Assembly (NCBI GenBank): GCA_035289385.1
Contig: DATDXI010000032.1
Location: forward strand, 1-9,635
DNA length: 9,635 nt
Source of the DNA: JACOZM01 sp035289385
GTDB taxonomy: Archaea; Nanobdellota; Nanobdellia; Woesearchaeales; GW2011-AR9
Direction: 5' to 3'
Shown here: piece by piece, positions 1 through 6,689 of the stretch
How positions within the stretch are numbered: position 1 is the first letter of the stretch
Layout: each line of letters opens with the position of its first letter
The notes under the pieces: model-generated
What the model was told of the DNA's origin: nothing
Database searches by the model: none
What the model saw: only the letters and a program-made list of their open reading frames with translations
Program-made: the position numbers and the translations under genes

Positions 1-53
1 AGATCACCGAGCGTTGGCCTGCCGTCGCCAAGGTCGCTAGCATCATCGCTTAA
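1..53 (+). CDS. rpl14: Large-subunit ribosomal protein uL14, C-terminal end only
   Basis: Only the last 16 codons are in the window, read from position 3: ITERWPAVAKVASIIA followed by TAA. Archaeal uL14 proteins end in a similar way, with a WP pair and a small hydrophobic A-S-x-I tail, and uL14 is the usual gene before uL24 in the archaeal operon. uL14 binds 23S rRNA on the intersubunit face of the large subunit and takes part in the bridge to the small subunit. The stop is 2 nt before the uL24 start, as expected for co-transcription. The identification rests on this short tail plus gene order. Confidence 0.85.
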   Translation, partial: ITERWPAVAKVASIIA

Positions 54-55
54 CT

Positions 56-574
56 ATGGCCATACCACACTTTACCACAAGCTGGAAGAGGAGCACGCAA
101 GTGCGGAAGCAGAGAAAGTACCGCTATAATGCTCCACTTCATATCAAGCAGAAGATGCTGTCCGCTCATCTTTCCAAGGAACTCAGGACAAAGTATGGGA
201 CACGAAATATTCCTGTAAGAAAAGGGGATACCGTAAAAGTTTCCCGCGGCCAGTTCAAGAAGAAACAGGGCAAGGTTGAGCGGGTAATCTTGAAACAGGA
301 GCGCGTTTTTGTTGCTGGTATAGAAACGATCAAAAGGGATGGGAGCAAAGTGTTGTTTCCATTGAATGCATCCAATCTGATCATTATTGAGGTAGAGATG
401 AGCGACAAGAGAAGAAAAGAAAAGTTGGAGAAAGGAAAGAACTTGCCTTCCCAAAGCAAAGGGATAAAACAGCAAAATGCTGGACATCAGCAACCTAAGG
501 CTGTACCTCCAGTTGTACCAGCAAAATCAATATCTGCATCTTCGATGAAGGAAGAGAAGAGGGTCAAAAAATGA
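56..574 (+). CDS. rpl24: Large-subunit ribosomal protein uL24 with a long C-terminal tail
   Basis: This 172-residue protein is uL24, an early-assembly protein that binds domain I of 23S rRNA near the peptide exit. The N-terminus (residues 1-52) is basic and of the archaeal/eukaryotic type. A KOW motif lies at about residues 53-80 (PVRKGDTVKVSRGQFKKKQG), followed by the beta strand FVAGIETIKRDGSKVLFPL. The conserved part ends near residue 117. Residues 118-172 are a Lys/Gln/Pro/Ser-rich tail of low complexity, making the protein longer than the roughly 120 residues common in archaea. The start lies 2 nt after the uL14 stop. The TGA overlaps the eS4 start codon (ATGA, 571-574), so translational coupling is likely. 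Confidence 0.96.
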   Translation: MAIPHFTTSWKRSTQVRKQRKYRYNAPLHIKQKMLSAHLSKELRTKYGTRNIPVRKGDTVKVSRGQFKKKQGKVERVILKQERVFVAGIETIKRDGSKVLFPLNASNLIIIEVEMSDKRRKEKLEKGKNLPSQSKGIKQQNAGHQQPKAVPPVVPAKSISASSMKEEKRVKK

Positions 575-1389
575 AGAATCACTTGAAACGGATCCCTGCA
601 CCAAAATCATGGGTTATCGATAGAAAAGAAAGGACCTTTACCGTAAGGCCAAAGCCGTCAGGGCACGTGATAGGGAATGGCCTTCCCTTAGGGATGATTG
701 TTCGAGATGAGCTATCATTGACATCTACTATGCGTGAAGTAAAGAAAAGCTTGACGTCTTCGCCGGTACTTGTTGATGGTTTTCCCAGAAAAGATTATCG
801 TTTTCATGTGGGGCTGTTTGATATTATTACCATTCCAAAAGTAAACAAGTCCTATACCATCACTTTTGATGCGAAAGGAAGGATCATTGTTGAAGAAATC
901 AGCAAATCTGATAGTACACAGAAAGTGTGCAAAGTTATTGGGAAGACTGTTTTGCCGAAAGGAAAGATGCAATACCACCTGCATGACGGGAAAAATATTG
1001 TCAGTGAACAGAAGATTGCTATTGGGGATAGTGTCATCTTAAGTCTTCCCAGCTTGGAGATCAAAGAAGTCTTACAGCTGAAATCGGGAGTTCCTGTTTA
1101 TCTTATTCAAGGGAAATACCGTGGCAGCAGTGGAGTACTGAAAGAGCTTCGTCAGAAGCAGGCAGTTTACTCTGCTGATGGAAAAGATTTGGAAACTGCA
1201 CGCGATTACCTCTTTGTTGTGCCTGCTACAATGATGGCAAAAGTTCAAAAGAAAGAACACGCGAAAGAACATACGAAAGAACTAGAGCATGCGAAAGAGC
1301 AGAATAAGGAGCAAAAGCAGCAGAAAAGCGGTAAAAAGCACACCTCTGACAATGGTTCAGAAAAAAGTTCAGAAAATACTAGTGAATGA
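571..1389 (+). CDS. rps4e: Small-subunit ribosomal protein eS4
   Basis: eS4 is an archaeal/eukaryotic 30S protein with no bacterial counterpart in this operon. The 272 residues show the family layout. An N-terminal segment contains LKRIPAPKSWVIDRKERTF. An S4-type RNA-binding region lies at about residues 36-90 (GLPLGMIVRD, then VLVDGFPRKDYRFHVGLFDII). The central RS4e domain spans roughly 95-170 (TFDAKGRIIVEEI). A KOW-like segment at about 175-215 contains GKYRGSSGVLKEL. Residues 223-272 are a highly charged tail with a near-repeated K-E-H/Q pattern (EHAKEHTKELEHAKEQ), ending in SENTSE; this is longer than typical archaeal eS4. The gene shares 4 nt with both uL24 and uL5. Confidence 0.96.
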   Translation: MKNHLKRIPAPKSWVIDRKERTFTVRPKPSGHVIGNGLPLGMIVRDELSLTSTMREVKKSLTSSPVLVDGFPRKDYRFHVGLFDIITIPKVNKSYTITFDAKGRIIVEEISKSDSTQKVCKVIGKTVLPKGKMQYHLHDGKNIVSEQKIAIGDSVILSLPSLEIKEVLQLKSGVPVYLIQGKYRGSSGVLKELRQKQAVYSADGKDLETARDYLFVVPATMMAKVQKKEHAKEHTKELEHAKEQNKEQKQQKSGKKHTSDNGSEKSSENTSE

Positions 1390-1934
1390 TCATGGCTACT
1401 ACAAAACAGAATCCCAAGAAGAATCCAGAACTAAATAAAATGCTGAGGATTAAAGTTGCGAAAGTCACATTGAACATCGGTGCTGGGAAAAATGAGGATA
1501 TCTTGAAGAAAGGGCTTGTCTTACTGAAGAAGCTCTCGCCTCAGACTCCCGTAAAGACGATGGCGAAGAAGAGGATCCCTGCCTGGGGTCTTCGTCCAGG
1601 ATTGGCTATCGGCGCTAAAGTTACGGTCAGAAAAGGAGCCGTTGCTTTATTAAAAAGGCTGCTCGTGGCCAAAGAGAATGAGCTCTCTGCAAAGAACTTT
1701 GACAATGCGGGAAATTTTTCCTTTGGCATTCCAGAATATATCGATATTGAAGGGTTGGAGTATGATCCGGACCTTAAGATTTTAGGGTTAGAGGTTGCCG
1801 TTACCTTAGAGCGCCCTGGATATCGGGTAAAGATGAGGAAAGTGAAGCCTCACGCCCTCGGCGGAAGACATGTTATCAGCAAGGAAGAAGCTATCGCTTT
1901 TGCTCAGAAAGAATTAGGGGTTGATGTGAAATGA
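1386..1934 (+). CDS. rpl5: Large-subunit ribosomal protein uL5
   Basis: uL5 binds 5S rRNA and helps form the central protuberance, where it contacts the P-site tRNA and the small subunit. The 182 residues fit the archaeal family length. Conserved blocks include VAKVTLNIGAGKNEDILKKG (residues 25-44), the P-V-K-T-MAKKRIPAWGLRPG stretch (55-72), GAKVTVRKG (76-84), GNFSFGIPEYIDIEGLEYDP (109-128) and ERPGYRVKMRK (142-152). Two start codons are possible: ATG at 1386, overlapping the eS4 stop as ATGA, and ATG at 1392. The first is chosen because of the coupling overlap, but the second would lose only two residues. Confidence 0.97.
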   Translation: MIMATTKQNPKKNPELNKMLRIKVAKVTLNIGAGKNEDILKKGLVLLKKLSPQTPVKTMAKKRIPAWGLRPGLAIGAKVTVRKGAVALLKRLLVAKENELSAKNFDNAGNFSFGIPEYIDIEGLEYDPDLKILGLEVAVTLERPGYRVKMRKVKPHALGGRHVISKEEAIAFAQKELGVDVK

Positions 1935-2161
1935 CAACAAGTGATCATCGAAAAGTGTTCAAGCAGCTCAACGCGAAGCCCATCAAGAAAGCGAAGTTCA
2001 TCAAATTTAATCAGCCTAAATCCCGGTCTTGCGGCATTGCCTTGCGAAAATGCAGGAACTGCGGCAGAAACAGGGGGCATATCAATAAATACGGCTTGCA
2101 TCTATGCAGGCAGTGTTTCCGTGAAATGGCTTTAAGTTTAGGGTTCAAGAAATTTAGTTAG
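1931..2161 (+). CDS. rps14: Small-subunit ribosomal protein uS14, zinc-binding form
   Basis: uS14 sits in the 30S head and binds 16S rRNA. The 76-residue product has the zinc-ribbon cysteines C41-x2-C44 and C59-x2-C62 (RKCRNCG and HLCRQCF) and ends in LGFKKFS, close to the archaeal LGFRKYE-type end. A further cysteine, C34, lies outside the usual four. Many archaeal uS14 proteins have only about 50-56 residues. This one carries an N-terminal extension of about 30 basic residues (TTSDHRKVFKQLNAKPIKKA). The start overlaps the uL5 stop (ATGA at 1931-1934), and no other ATG occurs before the conserved core. Confidence 0.96.
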   Translation: MTTSDHRKVFKQLNAKPIKKAKFIKFNQPKSRSCGIALRKCRNCGRNRGHINKYGLHLCRQCFREMALSLGFKKFS

Positions 2162-2165
2162 GTGA
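2160..2165 (+). promoter_or_regulatory. Ribosome binding site of uS8
   Basis: AGGTGA, complementary to the 3' end of archaeal 16S rRNA (CACCU), overlaps the uS14 stop codon. Six A residues separate it from the ATG at 2172, so the spacing is good and the site fixes the uS8 start. Confidence 0.75.
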
Positions 2166-2171
2166 AAAAAA

Positions 2172-2561
2172 ATGTTTAACGACCCATTAGCAGCGGCATT
2201 GTCAAAAATACTGAATGCGGAACGAATCGGCAGGCGTGAAGTAGTGATCAAGCCAGCTTCAAAAATAATCAAGAAAGTATTGATAATTATGAATGAGCGG
2301 CAGTTTGTAGGATCATTTGAAGAGATAGCTGATGGAAAAGGAGGCTACCTGCAAGTGAATCTGCTCGGCAACATCAACAAGTGCGGAGTGATCAAGCCTA
2401 GATTTTCCACGAAACATAATGCTTTTGAAAAATGGGAAAAGAGATACTTGCCCGCTAAAGATTTCGGGGTTATCCTTGTTTCTACACCGAAAGGCATCAT
2501 CGTCCATTCGGAAGCGAAAGAAAAACATCTAGGAGGGAAGCTGTTAGCATACTGTTACTAA
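2172..2561 (+). CDS. rps8: Small-subunit ribosomal protein uS8
   Basis: uS8 binds helix 21 of 16S rRNA and is an early 30S assembly protein. The 129 residues match the archaeal family length. The start, FNDPLAAALSKILNAERIGR, is characteristic. The middle holds GVIKPRFS (72-79) and the end reads FGVILVSTPKGIIVHSEAK then GGKLLAYCY, a close match to the archaeal C-terminus. A clear AGGTGA ribosome binding site precedes it. A second AGGAGG inside the gene (2531-2536) lies too far from the uL6 start to be a normal site for that gene. The stop is followed after one base by uL6. Confidence 0.97.
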   Translation: MFNDPLAAALSKILNAERIGRREVVIKPASKIIKKVLIIMNERQFVGSFEEIADGKGGYLQVNLLGNINKCGVIKPRFSTKHNAFEKWEKRYLPAKDFGVILVSTPKGIIVHSEAKEKHLGGKLLAYCY

Positions 2562-2562
2562 G

Positions 2563-3108
2563 ATGAAAGACGACCTCCACAAGGAAATTGAACTTCCCTC
2601 AACAGTGCAAGCCAGATTCGTCGGCAAAATCTTGCACGTTAAAGGGCCAAAGGGAGAAGTAGTTCGGGCTTTCATCCATCCCAAAGTGACTCTCACCGTT
2701 GAAGGAAACAAGATAGTTGTGATCTCACTAAAAGCGACGAAGAGGGAAAAGAGCAACTTAAGCACCTTTGTTGCCCACATCAAGAATATCATCAAGGGAG
2801 TGCAGGAGCATCATGTATATAAGATGAAGATATGTTCTGGCCATTTTCCGATGACCGTTTCCGTCTCCGGACAGGAATTCATCGTCAAGAACTTTTTAGG
2901 AGAAAGTGTCGCCAGAAAAGTAACCTTGCCTGCCGGTGTTCAAGTGAAGGTAAGCGGCACGGAAATCCTTATTGAGTCTGCTGATAAAGAATTGGCAGGA
3001 ATGACAGCCAGTAAGATAGAATTATTATGTAAGATTAGAAACAGGGATGTCCGGATTTTCCAGGACGGCTGTTACATGGTCCATAAAGCAGGGAAAGAGA
3101 TAGCTTAG
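2563..3108 (+). CDS. rpl6: Large-subunit ribosomal protein uL6
   Basis: uL6 lies near the sarcin-ricin loop and the factor-binding site of the large subunit. The 181 residues contain the two related alpha/beta halves of the family. The first half has LHVKGPKGEVVRAF (residues 24-37) followed by a beta strand. The second half has MKICSGHFPMTVSVSGQEF (88-106), then VKNFLGESVARKVTLP and the C-terminal block IRNRDVRIFQDGCYMVHKAG. In archaeal relatives the matching end reads R-x-x-D-x-R-x-F-x-D-G. It begins one base after the uS8 stop and ends with TAG eight bases before eL32. Confidence 0.96.
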   Translation: MKDDLHKEIELPSTVQARFVGKILHVKGPKGEVVRAFIHPKVTLTVEGNKIVVISLKATKREKSNLSTFVAHIKNIIKGVQEHHVYKMKICSGHFPMTVSVSGQEFIVKNFLGESVARKVTLPAGVQVKVSGTEILIESADKELAGMTASKIELLCKIRNRDVRIFQDGCYMVHKAGKEIA

Positions 3109-3116
3109 GTATTACA

Positions 3117-3770
3117 ATGAAAGATAAAGATCGATTGATGAAACTGAGAAAGGCGGCAAAGAAGAGACAGCCTACGTTTGTCGTGAAAGAATCCCATAAC
3201 AAGCGGAAGATAACTGCACGCTGGAGATATGCTGGCGGAAGGCATTCAGGAGTTCGGCAAGAGCATCGGGGCAAGCAACGCTTAGTTCGCATTGGTTATG
3301 GCTCTCCTCGTGAAGTTAGGGGATTACATCACACTGGCCTGAAGCAAGTCTTGGTGAAAAATGTGCAGGATTTACTTGCATTACATCCTCAGGAAGAAGG
3401 AGCCATCATCAGCTCTACTATTGGTGGCAAAAAAAGATCGGCAGTCTTAGAGTTGGCTATCCAGAAAAAAATTACTATCCTTAACATCAAGAATCTTCCG
3501 CAAACAGTAGCTGACTTGAAGAGCACGTTTTCTGCGCGGCAAAAGCTGAAACAGGAGAAGGCTCACCAGAAAGACAAGAAACAGCAGGACAAAGAGAAGA
3601 AAGCTGCGGAGAAGAAGAAAAAGGAAGCTGAAGAGAAGGCGGAGAAAGCTACAGGGAAAGATCAGTCGCTGGAAGGCAGCATCGATTCCGCAGAGTCTGC
3701 TGCGCAGAAAGCAGAGCAGAAAGATCAGGAAAAAAAAGAAATTGAAAAGGAGCTTAACAAGCGCCAGTAA
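3117..3770 (+). CDS. rpl32e: Large-subunit ribosomal protein eL32 with an 80-residue charged tail
   Basis: eL32 is a 50S protein found only in archaea and eukaryotes. Residues 1-140 carry the family: FVVKESHNKRKITARWRYAG, then the basic loop GRHSGVRQEHRGKQRLVRIG, then GYGSPREVRGLHHTGLKQVL and LVKNVQDL, and the end AVLELAIQKKITILNI. This core is about the size of a complete archaeal eL32. Residues 141-217 form a Lys/Glu/Gln/Ala-rich extension (KDKEKKAAEKKKKEAEEKAE in part) that looks like a long helix or coiled coil. It has the same frame and no stop, so it is part of the gene. The AGGT before the start (3107-3110) may serve as a weak ribosome binding site. A 99-bp spacer follows. Confidence 0.95.
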   Translation: MKDKDRLMKLRKAAKKRQPTFVVKESHNKRKITARWRYAGGRHSGVRQEHRGKQRLVRIGYGSPREVRGLHHTGLKQVLVKNVQDLLALHPQEEGAIISSTIGGKKRSAVLELAIQKKITILNIKNLPQTVADLKSTFSARQKLKQEKAHQKDKKQQDKEKKAAEKKKKEAEEKAEKATGKDQSLEGSIDSAESAAQKAEQKDQEKKEIEKELNKRQ

Positions 3771-3786
3771 CGATAGAATATAATAC

Positions 3787-3794
3787 TTTAAATA
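3787..3794 (+). promoter_or_regulatory. Possible internal promoter (TATA box) for eL19 and downstream genes
   Basis: TTTAAATA lies in the only sizeable gap of the operon. Transcription starting about 25 bp downstream would give a leader of roughly 50 nt ahead of the ATG at 3870. The gap is so A-rich that a TATA-like octamer could occur by chance, and no clear purine-rich BRE can be distinguished. Confidence 0.35.
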
Positions 3795-3854
3795 AAAAAT
3801 AAATAAAAAATAGACAAAAACAACAAACCAAATAAACAAAATAAACAAAATAAT
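3790..3854 (+). repeat. A-rich spacer made of short tandem repeats
   Basis: The spacer contains a perfect 11-bp tandem duplication, AAATAAAAAAT, at 3790-3800 and 3801-3811. A 9-bp tandem repeat, AATAAACAA, follows at 3831-3839 and 3840-3848 with a partial third copy to 3854. The + strand is nearly all A with few G or C, so the transcript here would be unstructured. It may be a slippage-prone simple sequence, a leader, or both. Confidence 0.7.
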
Positions 3855-3855
3855 A

Positions 3856-3859
3856 AGGT
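3856..3859 (+). promoter_or_regulatory. Probable ribosome binding site of eL19
   Basis: AGGT within AAGGTC is complementary to the anti-Shine-Dalgarno and lies 10 nt before the ATG at 3870. It is the only G-rich spot in an otherwise A-rich spacer. Confidence 0.5.
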
Positions 3860-3869
3860 CATACTACCC

Positions 3870-4334
3870 ATGAAACAGAAAAAAAAGTTAGCAGCAAAGA
3901 TCTTGAAGACGTCATATCAGAAGATCAAGTTTCGAGGAGATGCTCTGGATGAAATCAGGAAAGCTATCACTCGCTCCGACATGCGCGGCTTGATTGCGGT
4001 CAAGAAAATAACTGAAAGTGGGGATAATCATCAATCTCGTGGCAGAGCCAGAAAAATTGCAGCCCAGAAGAGAAAAGGCCGACAAAAAGGGAGAGGAAGC
4101 CAGAAAGGCCGGAAGAATGCTGAAGTCACGAAGAAAGACCGCTGGATGTCCAAGATCCGGGTGCAGAGGGAATTCCTGAAGGAATTGCGGGAGAAGCAAT
4201 TATTATCTACACAAAATTATCGGCTCCTTTATTTAAAGTCAAAAGGGGGCTATTTCAGGAATAAGCGGCACATTAAGCTGTATATCACCGAGCAGCATCT
4301 TGTAGACAGCAAGCAGTTGGTAGAAAACAAATAA
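3870..4334 (+). CDS. rpl19e: Large-subunit ribosomal protein eL19
   Basis: eL19 is an archaeal/eukaryotic 50S protein that bridges to the small subunit. The 154 residues show the family pattern. An N-terminal helical part (KKLAAKILK; then DALDEIRKAITRSDMRGLIA) is followed by the very basic linker RGRARKIAAQKRKGRQKGRG (57-76). The C-terminal helix and end contain WMSKIRVQREFLKELREK, then YRLLYLKSKGGYFRNKRHI. Typical archaeal length is about 150, so it is complete. It starts after the A-rich spacer, and uL18 follows after 13 nt. Confidence 0.96.
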   Translation: MKQKKKLAAKILKTSYQKIKFRGDALDEIRKAITRSDMRGLIAVKKITESGDNHQSRGRARKIAAQKRKGRQKGRGSQKGRKNAEVTKKDRWMSKIRVQREFLKELREKQLLSTQNYRLLYLKSKGGYFRNKRHIKLYITEQHLVDSKQLVENK

Positions 4335-4347
4335 TGATGAATAGAAA

Positions 4348-4866
4348 ATGACAAATAGAAAACCAAAAACAGTACTGTACCGAAGAAGAAGAGAGCAAAA
4401 GACAGATTATAATAAGCGCCTTAGCTTGCTCAAATCTCGGAAGAGTAGGTTAGTCGTCCGTCTGACAAATCAACGAGTGATCGCTCAGGTCGTGAAATTT
4501 ACAACTGCTGGTGATGTAGTGGTAACGGCAGTAGATTCCTTCCATCTCAAAGAATTAGGCTGGAGTGGCTCTTGTAAAAACATTCCTGCCTGTTACTTAA
4601 CTGGTTTAGCTATCGGGAAGAAAGCCTTGAGTAAAGGGGAAAAAGAAGCGATCCTCGATACGGCACAAACGTATCCTTTCAAAGGGGGCAGAATTTTAGC
4701 TTTCCTCAAAGGGGCAGTTGATTCCGGATTGGCTATTGCTTATGGCAGTGAAGAGATCTTTCCTTCTGCTTCCAGAATATCAGGAGAACATTTAAAAAGG
4801 AAAGGTCAGGCAGATGGAGTACACGAGTTTGCTGACGTGAAGAAGAAAATCATGAAAGGTAACTGA
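4348..4866 (+). CDS. rpl18: Large-subunit ribosomal protein uL18
   Basis: uL18 binds 5S rRNA together with uL5 and anchors it in the central protuberance. The 172 residues fit the archaeal form, which is longer than the bacterial protein. Recognisable blocks are the basic start (YRRRREQKTDYNKRLSLLKS, 11-30), RLVVRLTNQRVIAQVV (34-49), the ELGWSGSCKNIPACYLTGL stretch (69-87), LAFLKGAVDSGL (118-129) and RISGEHL (143-149). The ATG at 4348 follows an A-rich stretch without a strong Shine-Dalgarno site. The stop is 2 nt before the uS5 start. Confidence 0.95.
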   Translation: MTNRKPKTVLYRRRREQKTDYNKRLSLLKSRKSRLVVRLTNQRVIAQVVKFTTAGDVVVTAVDSFHLKELGWSGSCKNIPACYLTGLAIGKKALSKGEKEAILDTAQTYPFKGGRILAFLKGAVDSGLAIAYGSEEIFPSASRISGEHLKRKGQADGVHEFADVKKKIMKGN

Positions 4867-4868
4867 AG

Positions 4869-5690
4869 ATGAGTGAGAATACATCAGAAAAAAAAAAGGA
4901 CAATGAAGGTCAGGGAGAACAGCAGGCTGCTCCTGAGAAATCGGAGAGATCAGAGAGATCAGAGATGGTTCATGCTCCCGAGACCCAGTGGAAGCCAAAG
5001 ACAGCTTTAGGCATGAAGGTAAAGGAAGGAGTGATTACGGATATTGATGACATCTTCAGCCAAGGGTTAATTATCCAAGAAGCAGAGATTGTCAATCGTT
5101 TAGTTCCTGACTTAGAGGAAGATTTGTTATTGATCGGTCAGGCGAAAGGAAAGTTTGGTGGCGGCCAGCGAAGAATTTTCCGTCAGACCCAGAAGAAGAC
5201 GTGTGAAGGAAACAGCATTCATTTTTCAACATATTGCATCATCGGAAATAAAAATGGTTATGTCGGCGGTTCCAGCGGGAAAAGTAAAGAGACTGTTCCT
5301 GCCAGGGATAAGTCAAAAAGGAAAGCCAGATTGGAGCTGATCCGAGTAAGGAGAGGCTGTGGCAGTTGGCAATGCAATTGTAAGGGTAATCATTCTATCC
5401 CTTTTACCGTTGCAGGCCGTTGTGGCTCGTCAAGGATTGAATTGATTCCTGCTCCAAAAGGAAAGGGGTTATGTGTCGAGAAAGAATGTGCGAAGATCTT
5501 AGCCTTAGCTGGGATCAAAGATGTCTGGAGCAAGACCTCTGGACAGACGAAGACAAAACTAAATATGATTTCCGCATTATTGGATGCATTACGAAACTTA
5601 TCAAAGATGAAGATAAAACCGGAAGATATCGATCGCTTAGGTATCATTGATGGAAAATTGAAGGAAAACCATGTCACCACAATCACATAA
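4869..5690 (+). CDS. rps5: Small-subunit ribosomal protein uS5 with an N-terminal extension
   Basis: uS5 works near the decoding centre and the mRNA entry site and influences accuracy. The archaeal core begins at about residue 40 (QWKPKTALGMKVKEGVITDI). It contains the double-stranded-RNA-binding-like S5 domain with GNKNGYVGGSSGKSKETVPA (126-145), then the archaeal Cys/His cluster RRGCGSWQCNCKGNHSIPF (161-179), then the C-terminal domain ELIPAPKGKGLCVEKECAKI and AGIKDVWSKTSGQTKTK. The 273 residues exceed the usual archaeal 205-235 because of residues 1-38, which are polar and include SERSERSE. A start at ATG 4965 (residue 33) is a real alternative. A purine-rich tandem AGATCAGAG precedes it and could act as a Shine-Dalgarno, so the extension is not proven. 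The end overlaps uL30 by 20 nt. Confidence 0.95.
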   Translation: MSENTSEKKKDNEGQGEQQAAPEKSERSERSEMVHAPETQWKPKTALGMKVKEGVITDIDDIFSQGLIIQEAEIVNRLVPDLEEDLLLIGQAKGKFGGGQRRIFRQTQKKTCEGNSIHFSTYCIIGNKNGYVGGSSGKSKETVPARDKSKRKARLELIRVRRGCGSWQCNCKGNHSIPFTVAGRCGSSRIELIPAPKGKGLCVEKECAKILALAGIKDVWSKTSGQTKTKLNMISALLDALRNLSKMKIKPEDIDRLGIIDGKLKENHVTTIT

Positions 5691-6183
5691 GGAAGCCCAA
5701 AAAGGTGGGAAGGAAAAGAGTGCTGGAAAAAGTACAGGAAAGAGTAATGGAGAGAGTACGGGAAGAATTGCTATCGTCCTCATCCGAGGGAAGATTGGCT
5801 TGACTGTTCCATCGTTGGATACGCTTGCTATGTTAAACTTAAACAGGAAAAATCATTGTGCTGTTGTTGATGATACACCTCTTGTCCGGGGTATGCTGCA
5901 GAAAGTGAAGGATTATGTGACCTGGGGGGATCTTACGGAAGAGACCTTCCAGACATTGGTAGAGAAGCGTGGTAAGGCCTATCAAGCACGCTTGTCTGAT
6001 CGAAAAGAGAAATATCAATATAACTATATGACTGTTCAGGGTAAGCATTACAAGAATTATTTTGCTTTAAATCCGCCAAGGAAAGGTTTTGGCCGAAAAG
6101 GAATCAAGGTTGCTTTCCGGGCTGGTGGCGCTTTAGGAGATAGGAAAGAAAAGATTAATGATTTACTCTTGAGGATGATTTAA
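5671..6183 (+). CDS. rpl30: Large-subunit ribosomal protein uL30
   Basis: uL30 is a 50S protein binding 23S rRNA. The long archaeal form includes a C-terminal region absent from the bacterial protein, which is present here. The core starts near residue 31 (GRIAIVLIRGKIGLTVPSLD) and continues with TLAMLNLNRKNHCAVVDDTP and LVRGMLQKVKDYVTWGDL. It ends NPPRKGFGRKGIKVAFRAGG then ALGDRKEKINDLLLRMI. Residues 1-30 are a Lys/Gly/Ser-rich extension with a KSxG tetrapeptide repeated (KSAGKSTGKSNGESTG). The ATG at 5671 is the only usable start: the next in-frame ATG falls inside the fold. It lies inside the end of uS5, after a purine-rich GAAGGAAA. Confidence 0.95.
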   Translation: MSPQSHKEAQKGGKEKSAGKSTGKSNGESTGRIAIVLIRGKIGLTVPSLDTLAMLNLNRKNHCAVVDDTPLVRGMLQKVKDYVTWGDLTEETFQTLVEKRGKAYQARLSDRKEKYQYNYMTVQGKHYKNYFALNPPRKGFGRKGIKVAFRAGGALGDRKEKINDLLLRMI

Positions 6184-6203
6184 GAGCTATGAGGATATGA
6201 TTT

Positions 6204-6689
6204 ATGGTTGTTCACAAAAGAAAAAAACGAGTGAAGTACCGTGGTTCTACAACTCACGGTGGCGGTCATAGGAAGAAAAGGCGTGGCGCTGGAAGCCGTG
6301 GTGGGAGAGGAAATGCCGGTACGGGAAAGCGTGCTGGCCAGAAAAAAGCAGGGATGAAAGACCGAGTTCTGGGAAGAGTCGGCTTCAATCCACGAAGAAC
6401 TCCCGTCGTTCAGGGCAAGGCGGTTAACCTATTGTTCTTTACTCCTAAAAGATTGGATCATTTTGTTCAGCAAGGGAAGGTTGCAAAAGAAAGAGACATT
6501 TATATAGTTGATCTTCATAAGCTCAAGATAAGTAAAATCTTAAGTCTTGGCGAAATTGCCGTGAAGATGAAAGTTATTCGCGGAACAGTTTCAGCGAAGG
6601 CTGAAGAAAAAATAAAAAAAGCGGGTGGTGTTGTTGAAAGTTCATCAGCTCCTCCGCAAGAAGCTGTTGAAGAAAATGAGTCTGCTTGA
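6204..6689 (+). CDS. rpl15: Large-subunit ribosomal protein uL15
   Basis: uL15 organises domains of 23S rRNA through its long basic N-terminal arm. The 161 residues show that arm (KRKKRVKYRGSTTHGGGHRK and KRRGAGSRGGRGNAGTGKRA, residues 5-44), then GRVGFNPRR, and a globular domain with YIVDLHKLKISKILSLGEIA and VIRGTVSAKAEEKIKKAGG. Residues 144-161 are a short acidic Ser/Pro/Glu tail. GAGGAT (6189-6194) upstream of the ATG may be the ribosome binding site. The last 14 nt overlap secY in another frame, placing the translocon under the same transcription unit. Confidence 0.95.
   Translation: MVVHKRKKRVKYRGSTTHGGGHRKKRRGAGSRGGRGNAGTGKRAGQKKAGMKDRVLGRVGFNPRRTPVVQGKAVNLLFFTPKRLDHFVQQGKVAKERDIYIVDLHKLKISKILSLGEIAVKMKVIRGTVSAKAEEKIKKAGGVVESSSAPPQEAVEENESA

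Noticed and set aside
2531..2536. AGGAGG as the ribosome binding site of uL6
   Set aside because: It is 26 nt before the uL6 ATG, too far for a normal site. It encodes conserved uS8 residues (GGK).
3447..3848. Minus-strand frame opposite the eL32 tail (133 codons), Leu/Phe-rich and membrane-like
   Set aside because: Reverse reading of AAG/GAA-rich codons yields Leu/Phe runs. It is a compositional shadow of the charged tail and A-rich spacer.
6625..6675. Longer SecY start at ATG 6625
   Set aside because: The extra 17 residues do not resemble SecY and would overlap uL15 by 65 nt. ATG 6676 gives the family-like start MSLLEQITSFLPEV.
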